The notes below the pieces were generated by a model. That model was not told where the DNA came from and did no database searches. It saw only the letters and a list, made by a program, of their open reading frames with translations. The position numbers and the translations under genes are program-made. A stretch of DNA of 64,000 nucleotides, taken from JADJWR01 sp963847675. GTDB taxonomy: Bacteria; Pseudomonadota; Gammaproteobacteria; Burkholderiales; Burkholderiaceae_F. The first letter of the stretch is position 1. The number at the start of each line of letters is the position of its first letter. The stretch is from positions 90,028 to 154,027 of the forward strand of contig CAWKAP010000010.1 of assembly GCA_963847675.1 (NCBI GenBank). The letters are read 5' to 3'. Below, in pieces: positions 1 to 11,502 of this stretch.

Positions 1-1053
1 ACAGTGGATCTGGCGCGCATGCCGCATCTGCTGGTGGCCGGCACCACCGGCTCAGGCAAGTCGGTCGGGATCAACGCAATGATTCTGTCGGTCCTGTACA
101 AGGCCGACCCGTCGCAGGTGCGCCTGCTGCTGATCGACCCGAAGATGCTCGAGCTGTCGGTTTACGAGGGCATCCCGCACCTGCTGGCGCCGGTGGTCAC
201 CGACATGAAGGAGGCCGGCCACGCGCTGAACTGGTGCGTGCACGAGATGGACCGCCGCTACCGGCTGATGAGCAAGCTCGGGGTGCGCTCGCTGGCCGGT
301 TTCAACCAGAAGCTGCAGGAGGCGCGCTCGAAGGAGGAGTTCATCGGCAACCCGTTCTCGCTTACGCCGGAGAACCCCGAGCCGCTCGAGCCGATGCCGA
401 TGATCGTCGTGGTGATCGACGAGCTTGCCGACCTGATGATGGTCACCGGCAAGAAGGTCGAGGAACTGATCGCGCGCATTGCGCAGAAAGCGCGCGCCAG
501 CGGCATGCATCTGATCCTCGCCACGCAGCGGCCGAGCGTCGACGTGATCACCGGGCTGATCAAGGCCAATATCCCGGCCCGCATTTCATATCAGGTCTCC
601 AGCCGCGTCGACTCGCGCACCATCCTCGACCAGATGGGCGCCGAGACGCTGCTCGGCCAGGGCGACATGCTGTACCTGGCGCCCGGTCACGGACTGCCGG
701 TGCGCGTGCACGGGGCATTCGTGTCCGATGCGGAAGTTCACCGCGTGGTCGGCGCGCTCAAGTCGCGCGGCGGACCGCAGTACATCGAAGGCGTGCTGGA
801 GTCGCCCGAGGTGACTGAACTGAACGCGGAAAGCGGTCAGGCGGGCGGCGAGGCCGACCCGCTGTACGACCAGGCGGTCGAGATCGTGCTGAAGAACCGG
901 CGCGCATCCATTTCTCTGGTGCAGCGGCATCTGCGCATCGGCTACAACCGTGCCGCGCGCCTGCTCGAGGACATGGAGAAGGCCGGCATGGTTTCGCCGA
1001 TGCAGTCGAACGGCAACCGCGAGATCCTGGTGCCGCAGCGGGAGGCGGGCTAG
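1..1053 (+). CDS. ftsK: DNA translocase FtsK, C-terminal part (5' end outside window)
   Basis: This is the motor and DNA-reading end of FtsK, the septal ATPase that pumps chromosome dimers and terminus DNA through the closing division septum and activates XerCD. The visible part opens just before the Walker A motif GTTGSGKS. Walker B follows as a hydrophobic strand ending in VIDELADL, and the ATLRPS-type segment (ILATQRPSVDVITG) is intact. The last ~65 residues (from DPLYDQAVEIV) form the winged-helix gamma domain that reads KOPS sites. The N-terminal membrane domain and linker lie upstream of the window. The stop codon touches the lolA start, the usual betaproteobacterial ftsK-lolA-rarA order. 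The family call is very secure. Confidence 0.97.
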   Translation, partial: TVDLARMPHLLVAGTTGSGKSVGINAMILSVLYKADPSQVRLLLIDPKMLELSVYEGIPHLLAPVVTDMKEAGHALNWCVHEMDRRYRLMSKLGVRSLAGFNQKLQEARSKEEFIGNPFSLTPENPEPLEPMPMIVVVIDELADLMMVTGKKVEELIARIAQKARASGMHLILATQRPSVDVITGLIKANIPARISYQVSSRVDSRTILDQMGAETLLGQGDMLYLAPGHGLPVRVHGAFVSDAEVHRVVGALKSRGGPQYIEGVLESPEVTELNAESGQAGGEADPLYDQAVEIVLKNRRASISLVQRHLRIGYNRAARLLEDMEKAGMVSPMQSNGNREILVPQREAG

Positions 1054-1678
1054 ATGGCGCGGCTGCTTTGCGCCGCGGCGATCGTGCTCACGCTCGTTGC
1101 CGCGGCACCGGCGCGCGCCGGGGCGGTCGCGGCGTTGCGCGATTTCCTGGCCCAGACCAGGACTGCGCAAGGCGAGTTCACGCAGCAGGTCACGCGCGGG
1201 AAGGCGGCCGTCGCGCCTCCGTCGAGCGGCACGTTCGCCTTCGAGCGGCCGGGCAGGTTCCGCTGGACCTATGCGAAACCGTACGAGCAGGTGCTGGTCG
1301 CCGACGGCGAGCGGCTCTTTCTCTACGACAAGGATCTCAACCAGGTCACGGTGAAGAGGATCTCCGCGGCGCTGCCGGCTTCGCCTGCGTCGATCCTCTT
1401 CGGCGGCAACGAGTTCGAGCGCGATTTCGTGGTCGCAGATGCCGGCGATGCGGGACGGCATGGACTGGCTCACGGCCACGCCGCGTGCAAAGGAGTCGCA
1501 GTTCGAGCGGATCGAAATCGGCTGGCGCGACGGAACGCCGGCCGCGATGGTGATCGCCGACAGCTTCGGGCAGGTTTCGCGGCTGACTTTCAGCCGCTTC
1601 GACCGGAATGCCAAGGTCGATGCGGCGCTCTTTCGCTTCGTGCCGCCGGCGGGCGCCGACGTGATCGAGGAACGCTAG
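1054..1678 (+). pseudogene. lolA: Outer-membrane lipoprotein carrier LolA, interrupted by one extra base
   Basis: LolA is the periplasmic chaperone that carries lipoproteins from LolCDE to LolB. The first frame encodes a signal peptide (hydrophobic run, then AAPARAG) and a typical LolA body up to FERDFVVADAGDA. The family then continues one frame over as DGMDWLTATPRA to the end (ADVIEER, stop at 1678). Removing one base from the GGG at 1452-1454 restores a single reading frame of about 207 residues, the normal LolA length. LolA is normally essential and the downstream half is perfectly preserved, so I think this is a sequencing or assembly indel rather than true decay. The start ATG directly follows the ftsK stop. 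Confidence 0.85.
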
Positions 1679-1959
1679 CGCGGAGAGAGGCGGCGCAGGT
1701 GCACGTAGACCTGCACGGCGGCCACGGCGGTGGCCAGCGCCAGCAGCGGATAGACGACATACATCTCCGGGCGCCTCACGCAGTCGGTGCACAGGATCTC
1801 GTACTTGATCCCGAACTCGTAGCCGAGATAGAGCAGCCACAGCGCGGTGACGACCCACGCGGTTCTCGAGCCGCTCCATAGCGACAGCGCGGCCAGGACC
1901 ACGATCGGCAGCAGGATCAGCAGTGGATAGTCGATCAGGATGTAAAGGATTTCCGGCAT
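1675..1959 (-). CDS. Small hypothetical membrane protein
   Basis: A 94-residue protein that I do not recognise. It begins MPEILYILIDYPLL, has about three hydrophobic segments (residues ~5-25, 30-45 and 65-85) separated by short polar turns, and carries a cysteine pair (ILCTDCVRRPE) in the loop before the last segment. It is most likely an inner-membrane protein. The frame continues upstream, but the extra 51 residues are Arg/Pro-rich and look non-coding, so I chose the internal ATG at 1959. It is convergent with lolA and their stop codons overlap by a few bases. Confidence 0.6.
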   Translation of the reverse strand: MPEILYILIDYPLLILLPIVVLAALSLWSGSRTAWVVTALWLLYLGYEFGIKYEILCTDCVRRPEMYVVYPLLALATAVAAVQVYVHLRRLSPR

Positions 1960-2157
1960 GCCCTGCTCCGTGCCCGCGTCCAGGATCGGCGCGTTCCTGT
2001 GTTGCGGACCGCCCGATGCTAGCTCCGGACGCCGGCGATTGACAGGCCGGCGACGCAACGCGTTCAGGCCGCGCGTCCGGCCCGGCATGCCGCGGGGTGA
2101 TAGCCTGACCACCGTTGCGCCGCAACGATGGCGAGTCGTTGCCGTGTCACTTTCTGA

Positions 2158-3492
2158 ATGACGACCGACCTGTTTGCCGAAGACAACTCCGCGGCGCCGC
2201 TTGCCGAGCGGCTGCGCCCGTCACGGCTCGACGACGTGATCGGACAGGCGCACCTGCTCGGGCCGGGCAAGCCGTTGCGCGTGGCTTTCGAGTCGGGCCG
2301 GCCGCATTCGATGATCCTTTGGGGACCGCCGGGCACCGGCAAGACGACGCTGGCACGGCTGATGGCCGACGCCTTCGGCCTCGAGTTCATTGCTATTTCG
2401 GCCGTGCTCGGCGGCGTGAAGGACATTCGCGATGCGGTCGAACGGGCACAGGCCGTTCGTGCGCAGGCGGGCCGGCCGACCGTCGTGTTCGTCGACGAGG
2501 TGCACCGCTTCAACAAGGCGCAGCAGGACGCGTTCCTGCCCCACGTCGAGTCGGGGCTGTTCGTCTTTGTCGGAGCCACGACCGAGAACCCGTCGTTCGA
2601 GGTGGTCGGCGCGCTGCTGTCGCGTGCCGCCGTCTACGTGCTGCATCCGCTTGCGCCGGACGAACTCGAGCAGCTGCTGGAGCGTGGCCGGCTCGCGGCG
2701 GCGCCGGCGGTGGTGATCGATCAGCCTGCGCGCGACATGCTCATCGAGCTGGCCGACGGCGATGCACGCCGTCTGCTGAACACGCTGGAGATTGCGCTCG
2801 CCACCGCGCAGCAGCAGGCCCGCGCAGTCATCGACGCCGAATTCCTCCGTGCCGCGCTGCCGGCCACTTTGCGCCGCTTTGACAAGGGCGGGGAGAGTTT
2901 TTACGACCAGATTTCGGCCCTGCACAAGTCGGTACGCGGCTCGGATCCGGACGCGGCCCTGTACTGGATGGTGCGCATGCTCGACGGCGGCACCGACCCG
3001 CACTACATCGCACGCCGCGCGATCCGCATGGCCACCGAAGACGTCGGGCTGGCCGATCCGCGCGCCCTGCGCATGGCGCTGGACGCCGCCGAGGCCTACG
3101 AGCGGCTCGGCTCGCCGGAGGGTGAACTCGCGCTGGCGGAGGCGATCGTCTACCTTGCGGTTGCCGCCAAGTCGAACGCGGCCTATCGCGCCTACGGCGC
3201 AGTGCGCGCGTTCGTGCAGTCCGACGGCTCGCGGCCGGTGCCGCTGCACCTGCGCAACGCGCCGACGCGGCTGATGAAGGAACTCGGCTACGGTACCGGC
3301 TACCGCTATGCGCACGACGAGGCGGGCGGGTTTGCCGCGGGCGAGACGTATCTGCCCGACGGCCTGCCTGCGCAACGCTGGTATCAGCCGACCGAGCGAG
3401 GCCTGGAGTCGCGCATTCGCGAACGGCTGGATGAGCTGCGCCGGCTGAACGATGGGGCGCGCGCGGCTGCGCGACGGGAGAACGCGAGGTGA
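2158..3492 (+). CDS. rarA: Replication-associated recombination protein A (RarA/MgsA AAA+ ATPase)
   Basis: RarA is a AAA+ ATPase related to clamp loaders that acts at stalled replication forks. The 444-residue protein has the usual length. Walker A is GPPGTGKT (residues 56-63), Walker B is FVDEVHRF (~111-118), and sensor 1 is GATTENPSF. The C-terminal half holds the MgsA oligomerisation domain (SFYDQISALHKSVRGSD, then YWMVRMLDGG) and the conserved ending LPDGLPAQRWYQPTERGLE. It sits between lolA and serS as in many betaproteobacteria. The stop overlaps the next gene by one base, so the two are probably co-transcribed. Confidence 0.97.
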   Translation: MTTDLFAEDNSAAPLAERLRPSRLDDVIGQAHLLGPGKPLRVAFESGRPHSMILWGPPGTGKTTLARLMADAFGLEFIAISAVLGGVKDIRDAVERAQAVRAQAGRPTVVFVDEVHRFNKAQQDAFLPHVESGLFVFVGATTENPSFEVVGALLSRAAVYVLHPLAPDELEQLLERGRLAAAPAVVIDQPARDMLIELADGDARRLLNTLEIALATAQQQARAVIDAEFLRAALPATLRRFDKGGESFYDQISALHKSVRGSDPDAALYWMVRMLDGGTDPHYIARRAIRMATEDVGLADPRALRMALDAAEAYERLGSPEGELALAEAIVYLAVAAKSNAAYRAYGAVRAFVQSDGSRPVPLHLRNAPTRLMKELGYGTGYRYAHDEAGGFAAGETYLPDGLPAQRWYQPTERGLESRIRERLDELRRLNDGARAAARRENAR

Positions 3493-3956
3493 TGCGGTCA
3501 TGGCTTGCGGGGCTGGTCATGGCGACGGCGCTGAATGCCGTGGCGCAGCCGACGGTTGCACCGACGGCATGGCGCGGCTATGACGAGGCCGCCGATGCTC
3601 ATGCTGACGTCGAGCGAGCTCGGGCGCAGGCGGCGGCCAGCGGCCGGACGGTACTGATCGTCTTCGGTGCCAACTGGTGCGGTGATTGCCGCGTGCTCGA
3701 CCTGACGATGAAGCAGGCACGGCTTGGGTCGCTGATCGAAGCGAAGTTCGTCGTGGTCAAGGTCGATGTCGGCCGCTTCGACCGGAATCTCGAGATCGCC
3801 CGGCGCTACGGCGTGCCTCTGAAGAAGGGCATCCCGACGGTGGCGGTGCTTGCCGCCGACGGCAGTGCGTCGTTCGTGACCGCCGCTGGCGAACTGGCCA
3901 GCGCGCGATCGATGGGCGAGGACGCGCTGGTCCGCTTCTTCGATCGGCCGCTCTGA
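3492..3956 (+). CDS. Periplasmic thioredoxin-like protein
   Basis: A 154-residue protein with a signal peptide (MRSWLAGLVMATALNAVAQ, cleavage probably after AVA) and one thioredoxin-fold domain. The active-site motif is WCGDC at residues 62-66, followed by the expected cis-proline segment (KGIPTVAVL). It resembles the thioredoxin-7 / DUF255-like periplasmic thiol proteins. A role in reducing or isomerising exported proteins is plausible, but the partner is unknown. The ATG overlaps the rarA stop by one base; an in-frame GTG three bases earlier is also possible. Family assignment is good, substrate unknown. Confidence 0.85.
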   Translation: MRSWLAGLVMATALNAVAQPTVAPTAWRGYDEAADAHADVERARAQAAASGRTVLIVFGANWCGDCRVLDLTMKQARLGSLIEAKFVVVKVDVGRFDRNLEIARRYGVPLKKGIPTVAVLAADGSASFVTAAGELASARSMGEDALVRFFDRPL

Positions 3957-4239
3957 AGAGGCACGCGCCGCCGGCTCAATGCTGACCGGCCGCCGCGGTC
4001 GTTGGTCGGGCGCTACAGGAATCGATTCCGGTCGCGAGCCTCCTTGCGACAGCCGCCGCCTCGCAATGACAATTCGGCGATGATGCCCCGATCCCGCAAT
4101 CGCATAGACGTGCTCGCCGTCGCGCGAAGTCGCTGCCTGGACCGCTGAACTCCTTTCCACGCGCCGGTCGCTCGGCGCGTCTTCCACGAATCGATCAGAA
4201 TCCGGGCTCCGCCGAACGCGGGCCGTCCAAGGACTTGCC
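3957..4239. other. Intergenic region upstream of serS
   Basis: About 280 bases with no convincing gene on either strand. I see no T-box, riboswitch, tRNA or clear terminator with a T-run here. It presumably carries the serS promoter, but no strong -35/-10 pair stands out by eye. Confidence 0.5.
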
Positions 4240-5525
<1,286 letters not shown>

Positions 5526-5529
<4 letters not shown>

Positions 5530-6338
5530 CCGGCCTGGACGGGCTCGCCGAGGCGCTGCTGCGCGCCAGCGACACCGCGACGCTGATTCCGTTGCCGAGC
5601 GACGCCGATCCGGCTTTCGATCTGGCCCAGGCCTTCGCGGTGGCCGATCGGGTGCGCGCGGCGCGGATCGCGCGCGGCGACGTGCCGCTCGGCTACAAGA
5701 TCGGCTTCACCAACCGCCGTATCTGGCCGCTTTACGGCGTGTTCGCGCCGATCTGGGGCACTGTCTGGCGGCACACGACGCAATTGCTCGACGGGAACAC
5801 GGTGCGAACGGATCTCGCCGGGCTGTCGCAACCGCGCCTCGAGCCGGAGATCGTGTTTGGCCTGAAGGCAGCGCCGCGCGCGGGCCTTGACAACGCGGCG
5901 CTGATCGACTGCATCGAGTGGGTTGCGCACGGATTCGAGATCGTCCACACGCACTTTGCCGAGTGGCGCTTCAAGCTGGCCGACTGCTTTGCCGACGATG
6001 CGCTGCACGGGCGACTGTATGTCGGTCCGCGCGTGCCGATCTCGCGGTTTGCCGATCCGGCCGCTGAATTGCGCGCGCTGAAGCTGGAGCTGTTGCGCGA
6101 CGGCGAGGTCGTCGATCGCGGCGAGGGCAGCATCGTGCTCGACGGCCCGGTCGACGCGCTGCGCCAGTGGGTCGACGCGATGCATGCACAGCCGCAGCAG
6201 TGGCCGATACGCGCCGGCGATATTGTCACCACCGGCACGATCACCGACGCCTGGCCGATGCGCCCCGGTATGCGATTCGCCACGCGCCTGTCCGACCCGC
6301 GTCTGAGTTCGCTCACGCTAGAATGCGCGCCTCTCTGA
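5526..6338 (+). CDS. 2-keto-4-pentenoate hydratase / FAH-superfamily protein
   Basis: A 270-residue member of the hydratase/decarboxylase branch of the fumarylacetoacetate hydrolase superfamily. These enzymes add water to, or decarboxylate, 2-oxo-alkenoates in meta-cleavage pathways. Family signs are PLGYKIGFTNRR near the N-terminus, the metal-binding LEPEIVFGL motif (~residues 100-108), GFEIVHTHF, and the closing GDIVTTGTITDAWPM. I chose the GTG at 5526 because it overlaps the serS stop by four bases and the upstream frame is not protein-like. No other meta-cleavage genes are nearby, so the true substrate is unknown. Confidence 0.8.
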
Positions 6339-6407
6339 CGCCGGGTTAGCCTTGCCGCCCGGCGCCGCGCGTCGAATGCGGTTCGACTCGGCGCGAACGC
6401 AATACCA

Positions 6408-6498
6408 GGAAGGGTGGCAGAGTGGTCGAATGCGCCGGATTCGAAATCCGGTGATGCGCATTGCGTATCCGTGGGTTCGAATCCCACCCCTTCCGCCA
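6408..6498 (+). tRNA. tRNA-Ser (anticodon CGA)
   Basis: Class II tRNA of 91 nt including an encoded CCA. The acceptor stem GGAAGGG pairs with CCCTTCC. The anticodon stem CCGGA/TCCGG encloses the loop TTCGAAA, giving anticodon CGA. A long variable arm (TGATGCGCATTGCGTATC region) confirms serine, and the T-loop GTTCGAATC is intact. It lies just downstream of serS and is followed by a strong terminator. Confidence 0.97.
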
Positions 6499-6504
6499 GG
6501 TCAC

Positions 6505-6533
6505 ACAGCCCCGTAAGGGGCTGTTTGTTTTTT
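6505..6533 (+). terminator. Rho-independent terminator after tRNA-Ser(CGA)
   Basis: A perfect 8-bp stem (ACAGCCCC / GGGGCTGT) with a GTAA tetraloop is followed by a T-rich tail (TTTGTTTTTT). It starts seven bases after the tRNA CCA end, so it very probably ends the tRNA transcript. Confidence 0.93.
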
Positions 6534-6597
6534 CGCAGGCGTGATGCAGTCGCGAATGTGCGCGACCGCGCTCTTCGGCCCGTTCGGCGCGAGCGAC

Positions 6598-7362
6598 TTA
6601 CTCGCGGCGCCGGCCCAGCGGAAACTCGGCGATTGCCCGTTCGAGCGACCCGATCTTTCGTGTCAGATCGGCGAGGCTCATCCTGAGCAGCACCGAAGGC
6701 GCGTTCACGCGCGGGCAGACACCCGCTTCTGCCGCGACTTCGAAGCACAGCGCGCGGCGATAGAAGCCAACATGTCGCGGATTGACCTCGATGAGAACGT
6801 CGTGGAGGCGATTGGCGACGCCGATCCCGTGCGCGGCGTTGAACAATGCGGCAAGGACCTTGCGTGAATCGGTTTCGCGCTGATGGCTCACGGCAAGCCG
6901 CACCAGCTCGCTCAGCCTCCGGCCGTCGCCTCGCAACGGCGCGATGAACTCGCGGTTGGCCTCGTCGGCAAACAACCCGGCAGACGAGTCGATGACGACG
7001 GTCAACGTGCCCACCGCGCGACCACGGCTCCGCGCGAGGATCACGCTGGCGCGCTTGGCGAGATCCGGCGCGGCGTTGTCCGGGTGGTCGGTATCGGCGA
7101 AGTATCCGCGTGCCGCGTACTGGCGTCGCACCAGATCCTGCGCCACGCGCAAGTCTTCGCGGCTTGTGGCGACTGATACATCGATCGTGCTACTGCCGTC
7201 GAAAAGATCGCTGACGCGCGAGCCCTGGTGGCGACCGACCAGTTCCCCGATCGTCGAATCGCTGTATCCCCTGATCGCGGCAACGAAAGCAGGCGCCGAC
7301 CGAAGAGAGAAGTCCGAAACGATGTCGTCGTTGTAGAAATCGAGAAGCGCTTCAGCCAGCAT
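6598..7362 (-). CDS. FeeM-like N-acyltransferase (PEP-CTERM/exosortase-associated type)
   Basis: A 254-residue GNAT-fold protein of the FeeM type, a family that makes long-chain N-acyl amino acids from acyl-ACP; related proteins accompany PEP-CTERM/exosortase systems. Signature segments are AVGTLTVVIDSSAGLFADE, RRLSELVRLAVS, KVLAALFNAAHGIG, VLIEVNPRHVGFYRR and the terminal NAPSVLLRMSLADL. The first ~60 residues are less conserved. It follows a PEP-CTERM protein gene on the same strand after 361 bp, which supports the functional link. No exosortase or acyl-carrier gene is in the window. The fold is well supported; the acyl acceptor is not known. Confidence 0.8.
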   Translation of the reverse strand: MLAEALLDFYNDDIVSDFSLRSAPAFVAAIRGYSDSTIGELVGRHQGSRVSDLFDGSSTIDVSVATSREDLRVAQDLVRRQYAARGYFADTDHPDNAAPDLAKRASVILARSRGRAVGTLTVVIDSSAGLFADEANREFIAPLRGDGRRLSELVRLAVSHQRETDSRKVLAALFNAAHGIGVANRLHDVLIEVNPRHVGFYRRALCFEVAAEAGVCPRVNAPSVLLRMSLADLTRKIGSLERAIAEFPLGRRRE

Positions 7363-7723
7363 TACCGGACCCCTTGAGACACCGTGCCTTGGGCGCGCGT
7401 CGCTGAAATCCCTACCGGCCTTTGTTCTGGGTTCTGGCTGGCCGTCCGATTGTCGTCCGCGGCGCCCTCCACGATTGAGAACCTAGGCCCCTTCAGTCGA
7501 TCTCGACTTGACTCTCGACAAGTTTCAAATGAGCCAGCACGCCAACGCACGCATTTGCGCGGGTGACGTCCTTCGGCAGCGGCGGCTGCGTGCAGCGGAG
7601 TTCGACGCCTGGCCCGCTGGGGTGAGAGCGCGCAGCACGACGCAGGCTTGGCGACGGCCGCGTGCCGACCGACAGACGACGAACCCCGCCGCAGCGGGGC
7701 CGGTAACGGGCATGTGTCGGTGA
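7363..7723. other. Intergenic region between the PEP-CTERM gene and the FeeM-like gene
   Basis: About 360 bases without a convincing gene. Reading on the minus strand, a small GC hairpin (6-bp stem, 7684-7699) lies 25 bases after the PEP-CTERM stop but has no T-run, so termination is uncertain. The sequence GGGCCTAGG (minus strand, 7482-7490) is also found upstream of the PEP-CTERM gene. No sigma-54 site is clear in front of the acyltransferase. Confidence 0.5.
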
Positions 7724-8668
7724 CTAGCGGCGCGGACGCGCCACTGCGGCGCAGCCGAGGGCAAGGACGAGGAGAGCAAGCGATCCCGGTTCGGGGACCT
7801 GGGTCGAGATCGACAGATCATCGATCCAGTGGTTGTCGTTCAGGGTGCCCGTCCGGGCGGCGAGCGCGAAGGTCCAGCCGCCGCTGGGCGTGTACTCCGT
7901 TTCGAGCCCGGAGAACACTGGAACCGGCGCATCAACGTTGGGCTGATATTGACCGAACAAGAGGTCGAGCTTGCCGTTTCCATGAAGGTCGATGACGACG
8001 TCGTAGAAGTCGCTGCCGGCGGTTCCCTGGCTCGACTGGAACTCACGGCGGCCTTTCAGGGCGCCATTGAAGAAGACGTCGATCGCAATGGCGTCCGCGT
8101 CGCCCGCACCGTCGCCGTCGAAGGTGTCGAACGAGACCCTGAGCCCGCTGCCGGCTCCTTCTTCGCCCAGGGAACCGGGCGATGCGGGCAGGTCGGACGC
8201 AAAATTGAAACTCAGGCCGTCGCCGGGCAGCACGCTCGCTCCCGGCCCGCTCGTCCCGCCTCCGATCAGCATCCTGAACGAGACGGTCATGCGCTTGACT
8301 GGCGAGCCGCCGTCCAGATCGTCGACACGGAAATCGCCACCCTGCGCGGTGCCGGCGCTGGTCAACTTGAGTACACCTCCGTCGACGGCAGCGCTGCCGG
8401 ACGCAGTCACTCCGGCGGGCAAGGGCGCCGAAAAATCTGTCCTGAGTAGTCCGGCATCGGCCGACGGCGCGGATGCCATCAACAGACAGGCTCCGCACGA
8501 CGCGACGGCAACGCGTGCGACAGAAAGTAGCGAAGGGAGAGACGGATTGCTGCCGGTGGACCGCTTGCTCGCTCGGCCGGGCGTGGCGGGCCAGCGGCTA
8601 CTGCGGGTCGATACAGCGGTTACTGCACCAATCGGAGCAGGAAAGAGCGAAGTGCTTCCGATTGCCAT
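7724..8668 (-). CDS. PEP-CTERM sorting-domain protein with lectin-like beta-sandwich body
   Basis: A 314-residue exported protein. The C-terminus is a classic PEP-CTERM sorting signal: VPEPGS at 291-296, a hydrophobic segment (LALLVLALGCAAVA), then the basic end RPRR. Such proteins are thought to be cut by an exosortase and sent to the outside or into extracellular polymer. The signal peptide (hydrophobic ~47-68, ASAPSADA before cleavage) is preceded by an unusual ~45-residue extension. The ATG at 8668 has a good AGAGGGGG ribosome site. The body (DGLSFNFASDLP, GLRVSFDTFDGD, DAIAIDVFFNG, ending WIDDLSIS) looks like an L-type lectin/ConA-like sandwich, which is my inference. A sigma-54 promoter lies just upstream. 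Confidence 0.85.
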   Translation of the reverse strand: MAIGSTSLFPAPIGAVTAVSTRSSRWPATPGRASKRSTGSNPSLPSLLSVARVAVASCGACLLMASAPSADAGLLRTDFSAPLPAGVTASGSAAVDGGVLKLTSAGTAQGGDFRVDDLDGGSPVKRMTVSFRMLIGGGTSGPGASVLPGDGLSFNFASDLPASPGSLGEEGAGSGLRVSFDTFDGDGAGDADAIAIDVFFNGALKGRREFQSSQGTAGSDFYDVVIDLHGNGKLDLLFGQYQPNVDAPVPVFSGLETEYTPSGGWTFALAARTGTLNDNHWIDDLSISTQVPEPGSLALLVLALGCAAVARPRR

Positions 8669-8695
8669 TGATGCCCCCTCTTGGGAACCATCCCC

Positions 8696-8711
8696 AGCAA
8701 ACCGAAGCCCG
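8696..8711 (-). promoter_or_regulatory. Candidate sigma-54 (RpoN) promoter of the PEP-CTERM gene
   Basis: On the minus strand the sequence CGGGCTTCGGTTTGCT matches the RpoN pattern. It has GG at -24, a perfect TTGCT at -12, and exactly ten bases between GG and GC. The predicted start point falls about 12 bases later, leaving a short leader that contains the ribosome site before the ATG at 8668. PEP-CTERM genes in floc-forming betaproteobacteria are known to use RpoN with the PrsK/PrsR system. The match is by eye. Confidence 0.6.
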
Positions 8712-9043
8712 CGGCATCAATTCTTCCGCGGCGGATCGTTAAAAACATCCTAGGCCCATCAAGACGCCCGCCATTTGACGGCCGCCAAGAATTATCCACA
8801 AAGGCGCACGGGTTGATCCGTGTGAGGCGCCGCGCCGCCGGATCGCCCGCTCTGAAACTGGCCCGTCGGGGCGTCATTACGCGGTAGTCGGTGATGCCCC
8901 TTGAATCGGCTACCACGCTGCGGCGCATCACAAACTTCTACGTACCTGTAAGGCTCAAGTAAGCCACACTGCCTAACTTCCATTGTGCTAATAACAAGCG
9001 CCGCCCGCAGGGCGCGGCGTGGCAAGGCACAGGACAGGAGACC
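8712..9043. other. Intergenic region upstream of acs
   Basis: No gene is evident. On the minus side it holds GGGCCTAGG at 8749-8757, some 40 bases upstream of the sigma-54 site. On the plus side a GC hairpin at about 8998-9019 directly precedes the acs ribosome site (GGACAGGAGACC). No clear sigma-70 promoter for acs is visible. Confidence 0.45.
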
Positions 9044-11026
<1,983 letters not shown>

Positions 11027-11033
11027 GGTGGTA

Positions 11034-11061
11034 CGGCGGCTGCGGTGGAGCGCAGCCGCCG
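11034..11061. terminator. Perfect 11-bp hairpin after acs, no T-run
   Basis: CGGCGGCTGCG and its exact complement enclose a six-base loop, eight bases after the acs stop. Without a T-run it may be an mRNA-stabilising or processing hairpin, or a weak attenuator between acs and the following genes, rather than a full terminator. Confidence 0.4.
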
Positions 11062-11169
11062 GTTGAAGTCACGATAAGAAGGAAGGTTGCCGCCGCGCCG
11101 TGGCGCGGCGAATGGCAGCCCGGACAAGGGACAAGGCGCCGGCCCGACTGGCGCGCGGGACACGACATC

Positions 11170-11502
11170 GTGGCGTTGCTGCTGGTCATCGTGCACACAT
11201 TGATCATGGTGGCGGGACTGTCGCTGCTCGGTCAGGGCATTGTCGGCGCCTTCAACTGGCGGCGCCGGCACGAGAACTTCGTCTATCAGCTGTTCGCGAT
11301 CATCTCGCGGCCGGTCGTCACGGTCGTGCGTCTGATCACGCCGCGGGTGATTCTCGACGAGCACGTGCCGCTGGTCGCATTCCTGCTGCTCTTGATCGGT
11401 TACTTCGGCGTCGGTCTGTGGCATCGCGACGTCTGTCTGCAGGACCTGACCCAGGCCGGCTGCGCCAAATGGGCAGCCGCGCGCGCCGGGGCCGCGCAAT
11501 GA
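11170..11502 (+). CDS. Small hypothetical membrane protein in the acs region
   Basis: A 110-residue protein with two clear transmembrane segments (residues ~1-25, MALLLVIVHTLIMVAGLSLLG; and ~67-85, VPLVAFLLLLIGYFGVGLW) joined by a basic stretch (FNWRRRHENF, then VVTVVRLITP). The C-terminal tail carries two cysteines (DVCLQDLTQAGC). I do not know its function. It starts at GTG and its TGA overlaps the next ATG in an ATGA arrangement, so it is co-translated with the TPR gene. Its place between acs and the symporter suggests a role in acetate metabolism, but this is only inference. Confidence 0.65.
   Translation: MALLLVIVHTLIMVAGLSLLGQGIVGAFNWRRRHENFVYQLFAIISRPVVTVVRLITPRVILDEHVPLVAFLLLLIGYFGVGLWHRDVCLQDLTQAGCAKWAAARAGAAQ

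Noticed and set aside
7347..7362. Sigma-54 site for the FeeM-like gene (GGCACGG segment near the start)
   Set aside because: The -24 part looks fair, but the -12 GC is absent and the site would be too close to the ATG.
6408..9043. Genomic island integrated at tRNA-Ser(CGA)
   Set aside because: I looked for a repeat of the tRNA 3' end downstream of the accessory block and found none. There is also no integrase, so a simple accessory insertion cannot be shown.
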